The notes beneath the pieces are model-generated. The model ran no database searches. It saw only the letters and a program-made list of their open reading frames with translations, and was not told the DNA's origin. A stretch of 8,241 bases of DNA from Thermoplasmata archaeon (lineage in GTDB: Archaea > Thermoplasmatota > B47-G6). The stretch covers positions 1 through 8,241 of the forward strand of contig QMTU01000019.1 of assembly GCA_003663585.1 (NCBI GenBank). Direction: 5' to 3'. Position 1 is the first letter of the stretch. Each line of letters starts with the position of its first letter. The position numbers and the translations under genes are program-made. Below are positions 6,554 through 8,241 of this stretch, one piece after another.

Positions 6554-7369
6554 ATGCTAAGTAAAAGATCCAAGGAGAGGCTCTTAGGAGAGTTATTATA
6601 CACTATAAGAAATGTCATAAAGGGAGTTTCATCTCAAAAGCTATACGAAGAGGATCTTAAGAGAGCTTTAAAGAGGTTGGGGTATGAATATATACATGTT
6701 ACTAAAACAACGTCAACTCAGGATATTGCTAAAAAAATACTAAAAAAGAATTTCCGTAAAAGCATAATAAGAGCTGATGTACAGTTGTCAGGTAGAGGAA
6801 GGTTTGGTAGGGTTTGGTACTCCCCGGCTGGTGGTCTCTGGATAACAATTCTTGACACAGGTCTTGACATTTATCCTAATATAATAGCTCCCTTAGCAAT
6901 AGTGCTGTTTCTTAAAGTACAGTATAATCTAGAGGTCTCCATAAAATGGCCAAATGATGTCTATGCATATGGAAAAAAACTTGCTGGAATTCTCGTTGAG
7001 GCTATATCTGAGCATCCTAAAGTTCACTACATGATAGGTATTGGTATTAATGTAAACAACGATCCTCCAATAGAAAAAGCGATATCCTTAAAGAGGATCA
7101 TTAAAAGAGAAGTTAACTTAAATGAAATTCTCCTAGGAACAGTAGTTTACTATGAATTGCTGAAAAGGACAGCAGATCCCATAGTTATCTTTAAGAGACT
7201 TTGCCATTCATTCATGAGTTGGCTCCTGATAAAGTTAGTAGATGGTCAGGAAATCGTCGGAAAGCTTTTAGATGTTCATAAAGATGGTACAGCCATAGTT
7301 GAGGACAAAGAAGGGAGACAGAAGATAGTGCATGCCTCTGAAGTTCTTTATGTGCTCATGCTTTCTTAA
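6554..7369 (+). CDS. birA: Biotin protein ligase with an N-terminal extension
   Basis: The enzyme activates biotin with ATP and attaches it to a lysine of a carboxyl-carrier protein. The 271 residues contain the nucleotide/biotin loop GRGRFGRVWYSPAGGLW (80-96), KWPND (131-135), GKKLAG with probable catalytic K142, and GIGINVNN (162-169). A C-terminal SH3-like domain follows from about 230. A TSTQ at 53-56 near the start of the catalytic domain corresponds to the common TSTN. Before it lies an extension of about 45 mostly helical, basic residues. This is shorter than the bacterial BirA winged helix and absent from minimal archaeal ligases as I remember them. The ATG follows AGGTAG by about seven bases and the preceding stop by 14. 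No carboxylase gene is in the window, so its substrate is encoded elsewhere. Confidence 0.92.
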   Translation: MLSKRSKERLLGELLYTIRNVIKGVSSQKLYEEDLKRALKRLGYEYIHVTKTTSTQDIAKKILKKNFRKSIIRADVQLSGRGRFGRVWYSPAGGLWITILDTGLDIYPNIIAPLAIVLFLKVQYNLEVSIKWPNDVYAYGKKLAGILVEAISEHPKVHYMIGIGINVNNDPPIEKAISLKRIIKREVNLNEILLGTVVYYELLKRTADPIVIFKRLCHSFMSWLLIKLVDGQEIVGKLLDVHKDGTAIVEDKEGRQKIVHASEVLYVLMLS

Positions 7370-7370
7370 A

Positions 7371-7407
<37 letters not shown>

Positions 7408-7588
7408 AAAGAAAAAGTCATGATAGGAGCTTAGCTATACTTAAGAAATGCTTGTTCTGAAGTTCACTCGAAAAACATATAATGGAATTCAAAAAAGAGT
7501 AATTTTTAAGGAGGCTCCTGAGCTCTCATATTTGAATTGAACCAGACATTCTCAGCTCATTATTGCTTTTCTTAGAGAGGTGTAATTC

Positions 7589-8241
7589 ATGATTCGAAGA
7601 GTGAGGATACTATCTGGGACTATTGCTGGAAAACGCGAGGAGCGTTTCATTCATAGATGGTATGGTCTTCTTAGGGTGAAGGTTGAGGATACAGTGTATA
7701 CATTAAAGATTACTGGAAACATCGCTCAGTGGTTTAAAGACTCAGAGAGAGTGGAGATAGTTGTTGAGGATCGCGTTTATAGATCTATAAAAAGAAGAAA
7801 GAAAAAGATCCTTGAGTTTAATGAGTATGAGCTTTATAAGATCCTAAATAATGGAGAGAAACTAAAGATATGGCCTTGTTGGGTTAAGGAATACGATATT
7901 CCAAGGTATAATCCTGTGACAGGGGAGGAGCTGTATAGATATCACATCGTTGCAAGGGAGGCTATGTATGAAAATGATTATGAGGCAATAGCAGAGCTTG
8001 AGCAGTATCACTACGCATCTGAGAAGGAAATAGTTGCCCTTTGGAAATGTGAAAAGTGTGGGAACATTATGGAGGCAAATGTCAGGCCACTATGTGAAAG
8101 GTGTGGTACTGATGAGTACGTTCACATACTAGAGATAAAGGGATCAACACCAGCATCAAGGTTTTTAGTACTTGAACTTAAAGACAGAAAGCCATATGAG
8201 CCCAAAATCATCGCTTATGTGAGAGTGGATCCACCAATACC
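7589..8241 (+). CDS. Partial gene, probable N-terminal part of a GNAT/ABC-ATPase fusion (COG2401-like)
   Basis: The frame starts at an ATG seven bases after GAGAGGTG (7574-7581) and stays open for 217 codons to the window edge, with no stop. Visible parts are a basic beta-rich N-terminus (about 1-80), the block EYDIPRYNPVTGEELYRYH, then LEQYHYAS. A zinc ribbon follows with C154-x2-C157 and C169-x2-C172, then KGSTPASRFLVLEL and AYVRVDPPIP. From memory these blocks resemble archaeal COG2401 proteins, which combine an acetyltransferase-like region with an ABC-type ATPase. The ATPase part would lie beyond the window, so no Walker motifs can be seen. The function of that family is not established. 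It is separated from birA by 219 bases and probably has its own promoter, with AT-rich stretches near 7474 and 7500 as candidates. Confidence 0.6.
   Translation, partial: MIRRVRILSGTIAGKREERFIHRWYGLLRVKVEDTVYTLKITGNIAQWFKDSERVEIVVEDRVYRSIKRRKKKILEFNEYELYKILNNGEKLKIWPCWVKEYDIPRYNPVTGEELYRYHIVAREAMYENDYEAIAELEQYHYASEKEIVALWKCEKCGNIMEANVRPLCERCGTDEYVHILEIKGSTPASRFLVLELKDRKPYEPKIIAYVRVDPPI

Noticed and set aside
7448..7540. 30-codon frame after the hairpin, checked as a possible tnpB start
   Set aside because: It is short, lacks TnpB-like sequence, and has no ribosome-binding site.

Overview
The window looks like a piece of a hyperthermophilic or thermophilic archaeal chromosome, most likely Thermoproteota (crenarchaeal type). 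It is AT-rich by eye. Arg is written almost only as AGA/AGG and Ile mostly as ATA. Genes are preceded by GGAGGT-type Shine-Dalgarno sites and packed with tiny gaps or overlaps. The gene set is archaeal: a KH/beta-CASP aCPSF1 nuclease, exosome subunit Csl4, RNA polymerase subunit RpoL, archaeal-type TruD and a probable archaeal GNAT/ABC-ATPase fusion protein. I cannot name the genus from this window.

Layout. Positions 1-40 probably hold the start of a gene on the minus strand, opening with GTG and leaving the window. Positions 41-579 are a gene-poor stretch between two divergent genes. It holds a TATA-like box for the minus-strand gene, a compact nested inverted repeat (329-414) and a 13-bp direct repeat (309-321 and 537-549). 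From 580 to 7369 everything is on the plus strand: aCPSF1 (580-2625), a UPF0104/flippase-like membrane protein (2653-3621), a possible 39-residue small protein (3614-3733), Csl4 (3752-4354), RpoL (4329-4685, start moved downstream from the longest ORF), TruD (4688-6001), a purine-type phosphoribosyltransferase (6039-6539) and a biotin protein ligase (6554-7369). After a 219-bp gap with a GC-rich hairpin resembling IS200/IS605-family ends, another plus-strand gene starts at 7589 and runs off the window. It carries a zinc ribbon and resembles the N-terminal part of the COG2401 family.

How the genes fit together. The central theme is RNA: transcription termination and 3'-end cleavage (aCPSF1), 3'-5' RNA decay (Csl4 as exosome cap), transcription (RpoL) and tRNA modification (TruD). 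Purine salvage and protein biotinylation ride at the end of the same tightly spaced gene row. The spacing suggests one or two long operons. This is largely housekeeping territory. The points that deserve a second look are the structured leader of aCPSF1, the degenerate KH loop in aCPSF1, the overlapping 39-codon ORF, the N-terminal extension of the biotin ligase, the isolated IS-like hairpin and the partial last gene. I see no defence system, CRISPR array, tRNA or intact transposon.
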